From NCBI GenBank assembly GCA_003598055.1, contig QZKI01000055.1:1-45198 (forward strand): a stretch of 45,198 nt of DNA, in the 5' to 3' direction. Source of the stretch: Candidatus Abyssobacteria bacterium SURF_17 (GTDB taxonomy: Bacteria; Abyssobacteria; SURF-5). Below the pieces are notes generated by a model. The model ran no database searches, had not been told where the DNA came from, and was given only the letters and a program-made list of their open reading frames with translations. Positions 17,400-25,684 of this stretch are shown one piece after another; within the stretch, counting starts at the first letter, position 1, and each line of letters starts with the position of its first letter. The position numbers and the translations under genes are program-made.

Positions 17400-17879
17400 A
17401 TGAAACTCTCGGAATTCCTCCAGCCCGAACTCATCAAAGTGGGACTGGAGGCAAAGGATAAGTGGGAAGCGATCACACAACTGATCGACCTCATGGTGGA
17501 CGCTGGTTTGGTCAGGCCGGAGCACCGAGCAAAAATCCTGGAAATAGTGTTCGACAGAGAGCGCTCGATGAGCACGGGAATGGAGCGGGGAATCGCCATT
17601 CCTCATGCTAACTCTTCCCTGATTACTGACGTGGTCGGCGCGCTTGGCCTCTCGAAAAAGGGCATCCCATTCGAGTCGCTCGACGGATTGCCGGCTCAAA
17701 TCATAATCCTGCTCGTCATTCCCAAGGACAAATTCCAGCAGCACGTGAGAACCCTCGCAGGAATCGCCCGGCTCTTCAACCACGAGCAGGTTGCGCATGC
17801 CGTGCGCAACGCTGAGAACGCGCAAGAAGCAATGGAGATCATCAAGACCGAGGAAGGCAAGGACTTATTCTATTCATGA
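17400..17879 (+). CDS. PTS EIIA (PtsN/EIIA-Ntr-like) domain protein
   Basis: 159 residues, one EIIA type-2 domain. The phosphorylatable histidine is His69 in MERGIAIPHA, the family signature; other conserved blocks are LIDLMVDAGLV, FDRERSMSTG and QHVRTLAGIARLF. PtsN proteins carry no sugar; their phosphorylation state controls potassium channels, transporters and sensor kinases. Lying directly after the CBS-type antiporter, this one probably modulates that carrier. A fused or adjacent EIIA is seen with some antiporters in other bacteria, so this is inference from context. No EI or HPr gene is in the window. Confidence 0.85.
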   Translation: MKLSEFLQPELIKVGLEAKDKWEAITQLIDLMVDAGLVRPEHRAKILEIVFDRERSMSTGMERGIAIPHANSSLITDVVGALGLSKKGIPFESLDGLPAQIIILLVIPKDKFQQHVRTLAGIARLFNHEQVAHAVRNAENAQEAMEIIKTEEGKDLFYS

Positions 17880-17907
17880 GCCATCGAGCCTTGGTTGCGG
17901 GGCTCCT

Positions 17908-18030
17908 ATGCATCCATACGATGAATTCATTGCCCCGGAATACGTGAATCTTGCCACTCCCAATCCCCAAATCGTGACGGACACTATAACCTCAACACCT
18001 ACATTCTTGGCGGCAGAGAGGTTCGAATGA
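17908..18030 (+). CDS. possible 40-residue ORF coupled to ccsA
   Basis: Begins MHPYDEFIAPEYVNL and ends AAERFE, with its TGA overlapping the ccsA ATG (ATGA). No similarity is recognised and the ribosome site is weak (GGGG 5 nt upstream). It may be a leader peptide or a chance frame in the 147-base gap. Confidence 0.2.
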   Translation: MHPYDEFIAPEYVNLATPNPQIVTDTITSTPTFLAAERFE

Positions 18031-18908
18031 GCAACGTGATAGACACCATGCTCCGGCGAGACACCGTAATCATCGTTTGGGAACTCCGCGCCCTGTGGCT
18101 CGCAACCGCGCTTCAACTCCTCTCCTTATTGTTCTACCTTATGTGGCTTATTTCACCCGCCCCACGGCTGGGCAGAACCGCTTCTCGCATCCTCCTCTTT
18201 AGTACGCTCCTGCTTTCGGGAATTATCATCGTTCGGACAATCGAGGCGGGACGGCCCCCCTATCAATCGCTCTATGAAAGCGTGCTTTGGTTCTCATGGT
18301 CGACAACGCTTGCTTACCTCATTGTGGAAAAACGATTCGGAAACATATTCGCGGCAGGATTCACCGTGTCCTTAATAGCCGCTGTCTCGTGCCTGTACGC
18401 AGCGCTGGGATGCGACCCGGCCGTTGAACCACTCGTTCCAGCCCTGCAAAGCGACTGGTTCATCTGGCACGTCGTCATTGCTTTCATATCGTATGCGGTT
18501 TTCGTAGTGGCTTTCTCCATAGAGCTCGCCTATATAGCCCTGACCGGACTGTTCTCCCCTCAAAAACTCATGAGGTACGGGATGGAGCCTGAATCGGCGG
18601 CGCGATTTCATCGAACGGTTCACCAACTCGTGCTTTTCGGATTCCCACTGCTCACCCTCGGCATCGTTTCAGGATCTGCGTGGGCCGAGCAGGCATGGGG
18701 CCGTTACTGGTCGTGGGACCCGAAAGAAACTTGGTCCCTCATCACCTGGACCGTCTACGCCGTTTACCTCCACGCCATGACTATGGCACGCTGGCGCGGC
18801 GGAAGAGCTTCCGCCATCAACATTCTGGGATTTGTCTGCATCATCATGACATTTCTCGGCGTTAACTGGATAGCGAAACTTTTCGGCATTCCGAGCTTGC
18901 ACGCATAG
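18027..18908 (+). CDS. ccsA: cytochrome c biogenesis protein CcsA/ResC
   Basis: 293 residues with about eight transmembrane segments. Near residues 217-240 is the WWD heme-handling motif WGRYWSWDPKETWSLITW, with conserved histidines around it (WFIWHVVIAF; AVYLHAMTMA). With CcsB/ResB it forms the System II synthase that exports heme and attaches it to CxxCH of c-type apocytochromes on the periplasmic side. Start at 18027 with AGAGG 6 nt upstream. ccsB follows after 31 nt. Its position behind the heme synthesis block gives a supply-and-use arrangement. The motif and size (HemX/CcmC relatives differ) support CcsA. Confidence 0.92.
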   Translation: MSNVIDTMLRRDTVIIVWELRALWLATALQLLSLLFYLMWLISPAPRLGRTASRILLFSTLLLSGIIIVRTIEAGRPPYQSLYESVLWFSWSTTLAYLIVEKRFGNIFAAGFTVSLIAAVSCLYAALGCDPAVEPLVPALQSDWFIWHVVIAFISYAVFVVAFSIELAYIALTGLFSPQKLMRYGMEPESAARFHRTVHQLVLFGFPLLTLGIVSGSAWAEQAWGRYWSWDPKETWSLITWTVYAVYLHAMTMARWRGGRASAINILGFVCIIMTFLGVNWIAKLFGIPSLHA

Positions 18909-18939
18909 TTCGTGTAAGCGCATTCACCACTGCGTTCAA

Positions 18940-20445
18940 ATGGCTACAAGACAAACATCGGATGTCCCGGTCAACAGAAAGCAGTCGCACAACCAGGGCT
19001 GGCTGTATCGCACGATGGTATCCATCGAGACTTCCTTGGTCTTCTTCGGTTTGTTCGCGCTCATTTTCCTCATGGGAACCGTCTTCCCCCAGAGTTCAGA
19101 ACCCGATAGGCTAGAAAAATACGGCGACGCCGGGGGGAGACTTGTCGGACTCGCCGGGAGCCTCAACCTTCTCAATGTGTTCCATTCGTGGTACTTCGGA
19201 CTCCTCGTTCTGCTATTCACCCTCCATGTGCTCCTATGCAGCATCCATCGGTTCGACATCCTCCGCAAGAGGCCCAAGTTCCGCCTGTTCACGCGCGAAT
19301 CGCTCCTACGGCGTGAAATCTCATTCTCGGTCACCTCTTCGCTTCCCGACGCAGCCGCGAACATCGAGAAGAAACTCCGAAGCATGGGGTTCAGGCGCCT
19401 GAAGTACTATTCCGAGGACGCCCATCTAAAGAGGCTCATAGTAGAAAAAGGATTGCCATTCAGATGGCTATCATGGGCGTATCACCTCTGCATTCTCACC
19501 GCTCTTGCTGGATTCGCTTTATCCTATTGCTTCGCTTTCGAGGATTATCTGGTCCTCGCTGTCGGGGAGAGAAAGGCCATCCGCGTTCGATCACCCGAGA
19601 CAAATTATCAAATACTGAAGAAACTGCTGCGCGGGTCCACCGACGCGCCTTCTCGCCAGATTGAAATTGAACTTGCACGCTTTCGAACCGAATACACACA
19701 AAGACCGGTCCTTCAATATCCCCATCACTCATTCAGGCGACTCCTGGCAGTATGGGGGGGCGGGGACGAAACCCTTCACTATCAACTCACGGATGATTCC
19801 CTGTTTGTTCGCGACTGGTTCAGTCTGCTCAACATCTATGAAGAAGGCCGACTGATTAGGAAAAAGGAAATAGAGGTGAACGACCCGCTCAGATACGCCG
19901 GCCTTACCTTCTATCAAATCGGTTACGACTACGAATGCTCTCTGACGGTTGCCGATGAGCTCATTCCAAATGTTCCCGCGGGAGAACCATTCACGATACC
20001 GCAGATGGAAGGTGAGTTTCGCTTGAATACCCCTCGTCTCGGAACGCTCTTCAGATACGACGGCAAGATCGCCGTCCTCTCTCCGACGGCCGAGCTCCAA
20101 TACCGCCCCCCCGCACTACCGCGTAAGCGGAAATGGACCACCGTCGCCGATCTGCCTCTTGCGCAAACGAGGGAGGCGATGCACACTCGGATGACTCTGA
20201 ACAGCATCAGGCAAAGCAGCGTCCTCAGTTACCGGTACGACCCCGGCGTGCCTCTCCTCTGGTTCGCAGCCACGGCGGCGCTGATTTTCATGGCGCTCCG
20301 GATCTATATGCCGTGGTATCAGGTTCATTGCCATGCCGATAGCTCAACGGGACGAATCATTATCGCGGTCAGCATCAGATTGGTGGGTCTGTTCGCTCGA
20401 CCGGAACGCCTCCGGGAGAAACTCAAGGATGCCCTCCGCGGGTAG
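18940..20445 (+). CDS. ccsB: cytochrome c biogenesis protein CcsB/ResB
   Basis: 501 residues, ResB family. Transmembrane segments near residues 28-48 (SLVFFGLFALIFLMGTVFPQ), 84-104 (FGLLVLLFTLHVLLCSIHRF) and 170-190, then a large periplasmic domain (about 195-430) and a last membrane span (LLWFAATAALIFMALRIYMP). The motif PLRYAGLTFYQIGYDY is typical. Partner of CcsA in System II cytochrome c maturation, holding apocytochrome and reducing agent close to the heme. No strong ribosome site is visible before the ATG. The 296 bases after it contain no clear gene. Confidence 0.92.
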   Translation: MATRQTSDVPVNRKQSHNQGWLYRTMVSIETSLVFFGLFALIFLMGTVFPQSSEPDRLEKYGDAGGRLVGLAGSLNLLNVFHSWYFGLLVLLFTLHVLLCSIHRFDILRKRPKFRLFTRESLLRREISFSVTSSLPDAAANIEKKLRSMGFRRLKYYSEDAHLKRLIVEKGLPFRWLSWAYHLCILTALAGFALSYCFAFEDYLVLAVGERKAIRVRSPETNYQILKKLLRGSTDAPSRQIEIELARFRTEYTQRPVLQYPHHSFRRLLAVWGGGDETLHYQLTDDSLFVRDWFSLLNIYEEGRLIRKKEIEVNDPLRYAGLTFYQIGYDYECSLTVADELIPNVPAGEPFTIPQMEGEFRLNTPRLGTLFRYDGKIAVLSPTAELQYRPPALPRKRKWTTVADLPLAQTREAMHTRMTLNSIRQSSVLSYRYDPGVPLLWFAATAALIFMALRIYMPWYQVHCHADSSTGRIIIAVSIRLVGLFARPERLREKLKDALRG

Positions 20446-20741
20446 CGCATAACACGCACGATGATTATAGTAAAAACATAATTGCCTGTCCCGGTAATTT
20501 GCGACCGAATCAGAAAACGGCTCACTGCAGACATTCAACCTGTGGCCGAGAAACGTGGCAATTGCCGGAATGAACGCGCTGCAACCGGCGAGGAATGCTT
20601 CTCCCGGCGAGGACACATCTGACTTGAAAACACGCGCGAGAATAATATATCATGTCCCCGCAAGGCCATCCCGAAGCTTCCCGAAGACCGAAGCTCGCTT
20701 GACATTCCCACTACGCATGACACGAAGAAAGGAGCGTGCCG

Positions 20742-22109
20742 ATGAATAAGGATATCTTCCGCGAATACGATATCAGAGGAGTCGCCAATAAAGACCTTAC
20801 CGACGACGTCGTAGAGTGCATCGGCAAAGCCTTCGGCACCTATGCCCAGAGCTTCGGAAAAAAGGATGTCGTCCTTGGGAGAGATTGCCGCCTTAGCTCG
20901 CCTCGCCTCCATAAGACGTTGCGCGAAGCACTCCTGTCGACCGGCTTAAGCGTGGTCGATATCGGCATCTGCCCAACCCCGGTATTCTACTTCTCCCTGT
21001 TCCACCTCAACAAAGAAGGCGGAATGCAGATCACCGGCAGCCATAACCCTCCGGACCAGAACGGATTCAAGGTCTGCATCGGCAAAAGCACCATCTTCGG
21101 GGAAGACATTCAGAAACTGGCTCAGGTCTGTGAGAAAGGGCACTTTGCCGGCAGCAAGGGAAAGCTGAGCACATACGATATCATACCGGCCTATCAGAAA
21201 TATGTCTCCGAAAACATCGAGCTGACTCGGCCTCTCAACGTCATCATTGACGCCGGCAACGGAACCGCCGGTCCGGTTGCGCCGAAACTCATTCGCAACC
21301 TCGGCTGTAAGGTCGAGGAAATGTATTGCGAAATGGACGGCCGGTTCCCAAACCACCATCCGGACCCCACCGTCCCCAAATATATCGAGGAACTCATCGG
21401 CCGCGTCAAGAACAATGGCTACGACTGCGGCATCGCCTACGACGGCGACGCCGACAGGCTCGGCATCATCGACGACAAGGGAAATATCCTGTGGGGCGAC
21501 CAACTCCTCATCCTGTTCGCCCGCGAGATTCTTGCCAGAAAACCCGGCTCGGTCGTCATCTCGGAGGTCAAGAGCTCAAAAGCATTGTTCGATGACATTG
21601 CCAAGCACGGCGGCAAACCCATCATGTGGAAAACAGGTCATTCCCTCATCAAGGAAAAGATGCGGGAAACCAAGGCGGCCGTCGCAGGCGAAATGAGCGG
21701 TCACATTTTCTTTGAGGACAGATATTTCGGCTTTGACGACGCCATCTATTCTTCCTGCAGGCTGCTGGAAATCCTCTCCCGCTCCAACAAACCCTTGAGC
21801 GAAATGCTCTCCGATGTGCCCAAGATGTATTCAACTCCCGAAATCCGCATGGAATGCCCCGAAAAAATCAAGTTCAACGTGGTCAAAGAAATAACCGAAT
21901 ACTTCAAGAAGAACAACTACGATGTCGTCGACGTCGACGGCGCACGCGTCACCTTCAACGACGGATGGGGACTCGTGCGCGCCTCCAATACTCAGCCGGT
22001 CCTCGTCCTCCGATTCGAGGCCACCAGTGAGAAGCGGCGCGATGAAATACGAAAGCTTATAGAAGGAGAACTCAGCAAGGTTATGGAAAGAAACAAGAGG
22101 GATACATAG
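20742..22109 (+). CDS. phosphomannomutase/phosphoglucomutase
   Basis: 455 residues, alpha-D-phosphohexomutase family (AlgC/ManB type). All four active-site loops are present: phosphoserine Ser100 in MQITGSHNPPDQNGFK, magnesium loop YDGDADRLGIID, sugar loop GEMSGHIFFEDRYFGF and phosphate-binding RASNTQPVLVLRFEA. Interconverts mannose-6-P and mannose-1-P (often also the glucose pair). The ATG at 20742 sits 7 nt after AAAGGAG; a GTG two codons upstream is less likely. With manA (23485) and manC (26406) it completes the route from fructose-6-P to GDP-mannose, spread over the same strand. Confidence 0.93.
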   Translation: MNKDIFREYDIRGVANKDLTDDVVECIGKAFGTYAQSFGKKDVVLGRDCRLSSPRLHKTLREALLSTGLSVVDIGICPTPVFYFSLFHLNKEGGMQITGSHNPPDQNGFKVCIGKSTIFGEDIQKLAQVCEKGHFAGSKGKLSTYDIIPAYQKYVSENIELTRPLNVIIDAGNGTAGPVAPKLIRNLGCKVEEMYCEMDGRFPNHHPDPTVPKYIEELIGRVKNNGYDCGIAYDGDADRLGIIDDKGNILWGDQLLILFAREILARKPGSVVISEVKSSKALFDDIAKHGGKPIMWKTGHSLIKEKMRETKAAVAGEMSGHIFFEDRYFGFDDAIYSSCRLLEILSRSNKPLSEMLSDVPKMYSTPEIRMECPEKIKFNVVKEITEYFKKNNYDVVDVDGARVTFNDGWGLVRASNTQPVLVLRFEATSEKRRDEIRKLIEGELSKVMERNKRDT

Positions 22110-22149
22110 CAAGGGGGGAGAGGTCACCCTTAAGAAACACTCGGCCCGT

Positions 22150-22265
22150 AATAGTCAATGCGACGGAGCGCAGCGACCGAAGCAATCTCCTTGGCAGACA
22201 CAGGCTTGTGCAAAGATTGCTTGGCATGACTCGCAATGACAATCACAGCCGGGAATGTTTCTTAG
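22150..22265. repeat. GTCATTGCGAG palindromic element, inverted copy
   Basis: GTCAATGCGACGGAGCGCAG, GAAGCAATCTCCTTGGCAGAC, CAGGCTTGTGCAAAGATTGC, CTCGCAATGAC and GGGAATGTTTCT. Reverse complement of the copy at 11702-11843 over most of its length. It occupies the 5' part of the 337-base gap before the NMO-like gene. Confidence 0.7.
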
Positions 22266-22302
22266 CTGAATCTCACAAATTTGATAACGTATTCCCACGC
22301 GT

Positions 22303-22334
22303 CTGGGAGGGGCGTTCGCGAACGCCCCTCCCAG
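22303..22334. repeat. perfect 32-base palindrome of the GGGGC family
   Basis: CTGGGAGGGGCGTTCG joined to its exact reverse complement. A second smaller one, GCGACCCGACGGGTCGC, follows at 22363-22379. Both have the G-rich edge and palindromic heart of the GTAGGGGC repeats. They lie between the phosphomutase and the NMO-like gene and could end transcription. Confidence 0.8.
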
Positions 22335-22446
22335 TACAATAGCTGAAATTTCCTTTGTATGAGCGACCCGACGGGTCGCCCATAGAAAAGGTGAGATAAT
22401 ACGTCACCGTAATCATGAAAGCGAGTACTTAGGGAGAGGAGATGAC

Positions 22447-23418
22447 ATGTTCAAGACCCGGATAACTGAAATGCTCGGAATCGAATACCCAATCCTTCAA
22501 GGTGGAATGCAGTGGCTGAGCAAGGCCGAACTCGCCTCAGCAGTCTCCGAGGCGGGCGGCATGGGATTCATCACCGCCGCCTCGTTTGCAGACCCGGAGG
22601 AACTCCGCGACGAAATTCACAAAATCCGCTCCCTCACCAAGAAACCTTTCGGAATCAACGTCTCCATGCTGCCTGTCCTTATGGAAGGCGACATAACGAG
22701 AAGATACGTCGAAGTCATAGCCGAAGAGAAGGTACCGGCAGTCGAAACATCAGGCCGCAACCCCGAGCCATTCGTTCCCGCACTCAAAGAAGCGGGCGTG
22801 AAGATTATCCATAAGGTGCCCGCCGTCCGCTTCGCCCGGAAAGCCGAATCCATAGGCGCCGATGCCGTCACTATCGTCGGCTTCGAGTGTGGCGGGCATC
22901 CGGGCATGGATGATGTTACATCATTCATCCTTATTCCGCGCACGGCCGAGAGCCTCAACATTCCTGTTGTCGCGGGCGGAGGCATCGCAGACGCTCGCGG
23001 CTTCGTAGCCGCCCTCTCTCTCGGAGCCGAAGGCGTCGTCATGGGCACCCGCTTCCTTGCGGCAAAAGAATGTCCGGCACACCAGAATTTCAAGGAATGG
23101 ATCGTCGCGGCGCAGGAAACCGATACCATGATGATTGAACGGTCCATCCGCAACGCCGTGCGTGTCATGAAAAATGAAGTCGCGCAAAAAGTGCTCGAAA
23201 TGGAGAACAAGGGCGCGACCCTTGACGAACTCATCGTTTATATCAGCGGAATGGTCGGAAAACAGGCTTGGCTGAACGGTGACCTCGACAGCGCCACAAT
23301 CGCCGCCGGCCAATGTGTCGGGCTGATACATGAAGTGCTCACCGTGAAGGAAATCATCGATAATATCGTCACCGGTGCCCACCAGATACTGGGACGGTTG
23401 AACGGAATCATGCAATAG
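22447..23418 (+). CDS. nitronate monooxygenase / FabK-like flavoprotein
   Basis: 323 residues, a TIM-barrel FMN enzyme. Features: MLGIEYPILQGGMQWLSKAE at the N terminus, SEAGGMGFITAASF, FGINVSMLP, GFECGGHPGMDD, and the phosphate-binding end VVAGGGIADARGFVAALSLG with GVVMGTRFLA. The family includes nitronate monooxygenases (oxidising alkyl nitronates such as propionate-3-nitronate) and the FabK enoyl-ACP reductase; the two cannot be separated safely by eye. GGGAGAGGAG precedes the ATG at good spacing. No fatty acid synthesis gene is nearby, so context gives no help. Confidence 0.82.
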   Translation: MFKTRITEMLGIEYPILQGGMQWLSKAELASAVSEAGGMGFITAASFADPEELRDEIHKIRSLTKKPFGINVSMLPVLMEGDITRRYVEVIAEEKVPAVETSGRNPEPFVPALKEAGVKIIHKVPAVRFARKAESIGADAVTIVGFECGGHPGMDDVTSFILIPRTAESLNIPVVAGGGIADARGFVAALSLGAEGVVMGTRFLAAKECPAHQNFKEWIVAAQETDTMMIERSIRNAVRVMKNEVAQKVLEMENKGATLDELIVYISGMVGKQAWLNGDLDSATIAAGQCVGLIHEVLTVKEIIDNIVTGAHQILGRLNGIMQ

Positions 23419-23484
23419 GCGTCGGTCAAGCACACGGCACATGCTTCGTTGAATAGGAAAGCTTGATATAGAACTGTTAACTAC

Positions 23485-24567
23485 ATGATGCGACCCGGCA
23501 AAGACACCTTGAGCCTGTATCCCCTTCTGCTCGACCCAATCTTCAAATACCGCATCTGGGGGGGACGAAAACTCGGAACAGCGCTGGGGAAAAAGCTGCC
23601 CCCTCAAGAACCCATCGGCGAATCATGGGAAGTATCCTGTCGCAACGGCGACAACAATGTAATCAGCAACGGCCATCTCGCCGGCAAAACCCTCGCTGAT
23701 GTGCTTGAAACGGACCGGGAAGCGCTCTTGGGGGCCTCGCTCGGCGACTCGCTGAAATTCCCGCTCCTTAACAAGTTCATCGATGCAAACGACCTTCTTT
23801 CCGTCCAGGTGCATCCGACTGAAAACCTCGCCGCAAAAACGCCCGGCGCCGAGGCCAAGACCGAAGCATGGTACATCATCCACGCGGATCCGGGGGCAAC
23901 ACTCATCAAAGGGTTGAAGCCAGGTGTGACGCCCGACGCCTTCGAGCGTGCAATCCGCGACAATACTGTCCCTTCACTTCTCAATTCGTTTCCCGTCGAA
24001 ACAGGTGACATGGTCTTCGTTCCCGCAGGATGCGTGCATGCCATGGGCAAAGGTCTGGTTATCTGCGAAATCCAACAGAATTCGGACACGACGTACCGCG
24101 TGTACGACTGGGGCAGAGTTGACGCAGCAGGAAAACCCCGCCAGCTTCACGTCCAACAGGCCCTCGCAGCCATCAACTTCAAGGACCGTTCTCCAGACAA
24201 GGTCGCATCCATAGCAATAACCGAGGGCAAGAACAAGCGAACATTCCTGGCCGCATGCCCCTACTTCGCCATGCAGGTGCTCTTGCTCGAAAAATCAACT
24301 GTCGAGTCAACCGGAAAAAGGAGATTCGAATCGTTGATGGTGCTCAGCGGCAGGGGAGCCATTCGCACGGAAGCCAAGCGCGAAACGAGCATCTCCACCG
24401 GCGACTCAATACTCGTCCCCGCTTGTGTTGGCAGCTACATGATTGATCCCTCGCCCCGGTGCACGATGCTGAAGATCTTCGTGCCGGACATCGATACGGA
24501 GATAGTTAAGCCCCTCCGCGCAAGGGGAATAGCAGAAGAGGCCATTCGCGCTGTGGTTTTCGAATAG
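23485..24567 (+). CDS. manA: mannose-6-phosphate isomerase, class I
   Basis: 360 residues, cupin-type type I phosphomannose isomerase. Begins with the family pattern YPLLLDPIFKYRIWGGRKLG, then ESWEVSCRNGDNNV, zinc ligands in SVQVHPTENLAAKTPG and KTEAWYIIHA, and VFVPAGCVHAMGKGLVICEI with QQNSDTTYRVYDWGR. Interconverts fructose-6-P and mannose-6-P, feeding the phosphomannomutase and ManC of the same region. Size is between the short Bacillus type (~315) and E. coli ManA (~390). The uppP frame begins only about 12 nt after its stop. Confidence 0.93.
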   Translation: MMRPGKDTLSLYPLLLDPIFKYRIWGGRKLGTALGKKLPPQEPIGESWEVSCRNGDNNVISNGHLAGKTLADVLETDREALLGASLGDSLKFPLLNKFIDANDLLSVQVHPTENLAAKTPGAEAKTEAWYIIHADPGATLIKGLKPGVTPDAFERAIRDNTVPSLLNSFPVETGDMVFVPAGCVHAMGKGLVICEIQQNSDTTYRVYDWGRVDAAGKPRQLHVQQALAAINFKDRSPDKVASIAITEGKNKRTFLAACPYFAMQVLLLEKSTVESTGKRRFESLMVLSGRGAIRTEAKRETSISTGDSILVPACVGSYMIDPSPRCTMLKIFVPDIDTEIVKPLRARGIAEEAIRAVVFE

Positions 24568-24578
24568 AGGACAATTCC

Positions 24579-25499
24579 ATCACCATCATCAAATCGGTTA
24601 TTCTCGGATTCATTCAAGGGGTCACCGAGTTCCTGCCCGTCAGCAGTTCCGGACACTTGGTAATCCTGCAATCTCTGTTGGGCATGAGCGAGCCCCAAAT
24701 ATTGTTCGATGTGATGCTCCATATCGGAACGCTCGCGGCCATCGCTGCCGTCTTCGGCAAGGACATCAATGGGCTACTCCGCACCGCATTCAGGATGATT
24801 TCCATGAGAGCATTAGATGATGAGCCCGGAGGGCGAATGCTCATCGCTATCGCGGCCGGATGCGTTCCGACCGCCGTCATCGGCGTCCTGTTCGCGGAGC
24901 AGTTCGAACACCTCTTTTCCTCGATGACTGCGGCGGGAGTCGGCCTCCTTATCACCGGCTTTATCCTGATGAGCACGGCGTGGAAGAAGAAGCAGACACA
25001 GGATGCACAAGAAAATGCACATCAGACCGCTCTCCCTGTAGGCGAAAACTGTGTAGGGGCACGGCGCGCCGTGCCCGCATGTGAGGAGTCTTCCCAATTG
25101 ACTCAGCACGTCTCCGTGCTCCAGGCGCTTATCATCGGTACTGCGCAGGGCATCGCCATCGCGCCGGGCGTCTCCCGCTCCGGAGCCACTATCGCCGTCG
25201 CGCTCCTCCTCGGCGTGCCGCGCGAGCTTGCGGCCAGGTTTTCTTTCCTTCTCGCAATACCCGCGATTCTTGGTGCGCTGGCATTTGAGGTGAAGGACAC
25301 TATAGGTGGCGCTCCTATCGATTCTCAATCTCCCGGAATTGCCGCAACGGTTTCAGGAACCATCATCGCCGCAATCACAGGAATAATCGCGCTACTGCTC
25401 TTGCTGAGGATCGTAAAGAACGGGAGAATTTCTCTTTTTGCGTATTACTGCTGGGCACTCGGCATTCTGGCAATTGCTCTCGACATCATGAGGGTGTGA
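24579..25499 (+). CDS. uppP: undecaprenyl-diphosphatase UppP/BacA, unusual start and in-frame palindrome
   Basis: Integral membrane enzyme that recycles undecaprenyl diphosphate to the monophosphate carrier for peptidoglycan and O-antigen-type polymers. Signature loops are both intact: GFIQGVTEFLPVSSSGHLV and APGVSRSGATIAVALLLG. No ATG, GTG or TTG lies in frame between the stop at 24507 and the TTG at 24657, and that TTG falls after the first catalytic loop. Homologues begin near TIIKxxILG; here the codon at that point is ATC (24579), with AGAGGA 7 nt upstream. About 306 residues, longer than the usual 260-290 because the cytoplasmic loop after FILMSTAWKKK is enlarged and includes NCVGARRAVPACE, encoded by a GTAGGGGC palindrome (25053-25083). 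Confidence 0.85.
   Translation: MTIIKSVILGFIQGVTEFLPVSSSGHLVILQSLLGMSEPQILFDVMLHIGTLAAIAAVFGKDINGLLRTAFRMISMRALDDEPGGRMLIAIAAGCVPTAVIGVLFAEQFEHLFSSMTAAGVGLLITGFILMSTAWKKKQTQDAQENAHQTALPVGENCVGARRAVPACEESSQLTQHVSVLQALIIGTAQGIAIAPGVSRSGATIAVALLLGVPRELAARFSFLLAIPAILGALAFEVKDTIGGAPIDSQSPGIAATVSGTIIAAITGIIALLLLLRIVKNGRISLFAYYCWALGILAIALDIMRV
25053..25083. repeat. GTAGGGGC palindrome inside uppP
   Basis: GTAGGGGCACGGCGCGCCGT then GCCCGCATGTG, in frame within the uppP loop region. Nearly identical to copy 1 at 2529-2555. It encodes VGARRAVPAC without a stop codon. Confidence 0.85.
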
Positions 25500-25602
25500 A
25501 CACGCTATGAAAGGCACTGTTCGGCTGAACCCGCCGAACACACGGGAGGCAACACGGGAAAGGCTGTTTTCGTAAAGGAAATGTTCTTTTCTGCCCGTGA
25601 TT

Positions 25603-25635
25603 CTTTGCGCCCTCTGCGCCTTTGCGGTGATAAAA
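25603..25635 (+). repeat. TTTGCGCC...TTTGCGGTGA repeat
   Basis: TCTTTGCGCCCTCTGCGCC then TTTGCGGTGATAAAAC, in the 185-base gap between uppP and the acyltransferase gene. Almost identical to the copy at 44938-44966. Confidence 0.6.
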
Positions 25636-25684
25636 CTGTTTCGGACGACAGATACTTCCCAATATAGATTGCCGGAGACGACTC

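Noticed and set aside
20610..20660. Promoter before the phosphomutase (TTGAAA ... TATATC)
   Set aside because: Spacing and -10 box are poor and several alternatives exist in the AT-rich patch; not firm enough to list.
2985..20665. Shared 15-mer CATGTCCCCGCAAGG at about 2989 and 20651
   Set aside because: Two copies only, with unlike flanks; too little to call a repeat family or site.
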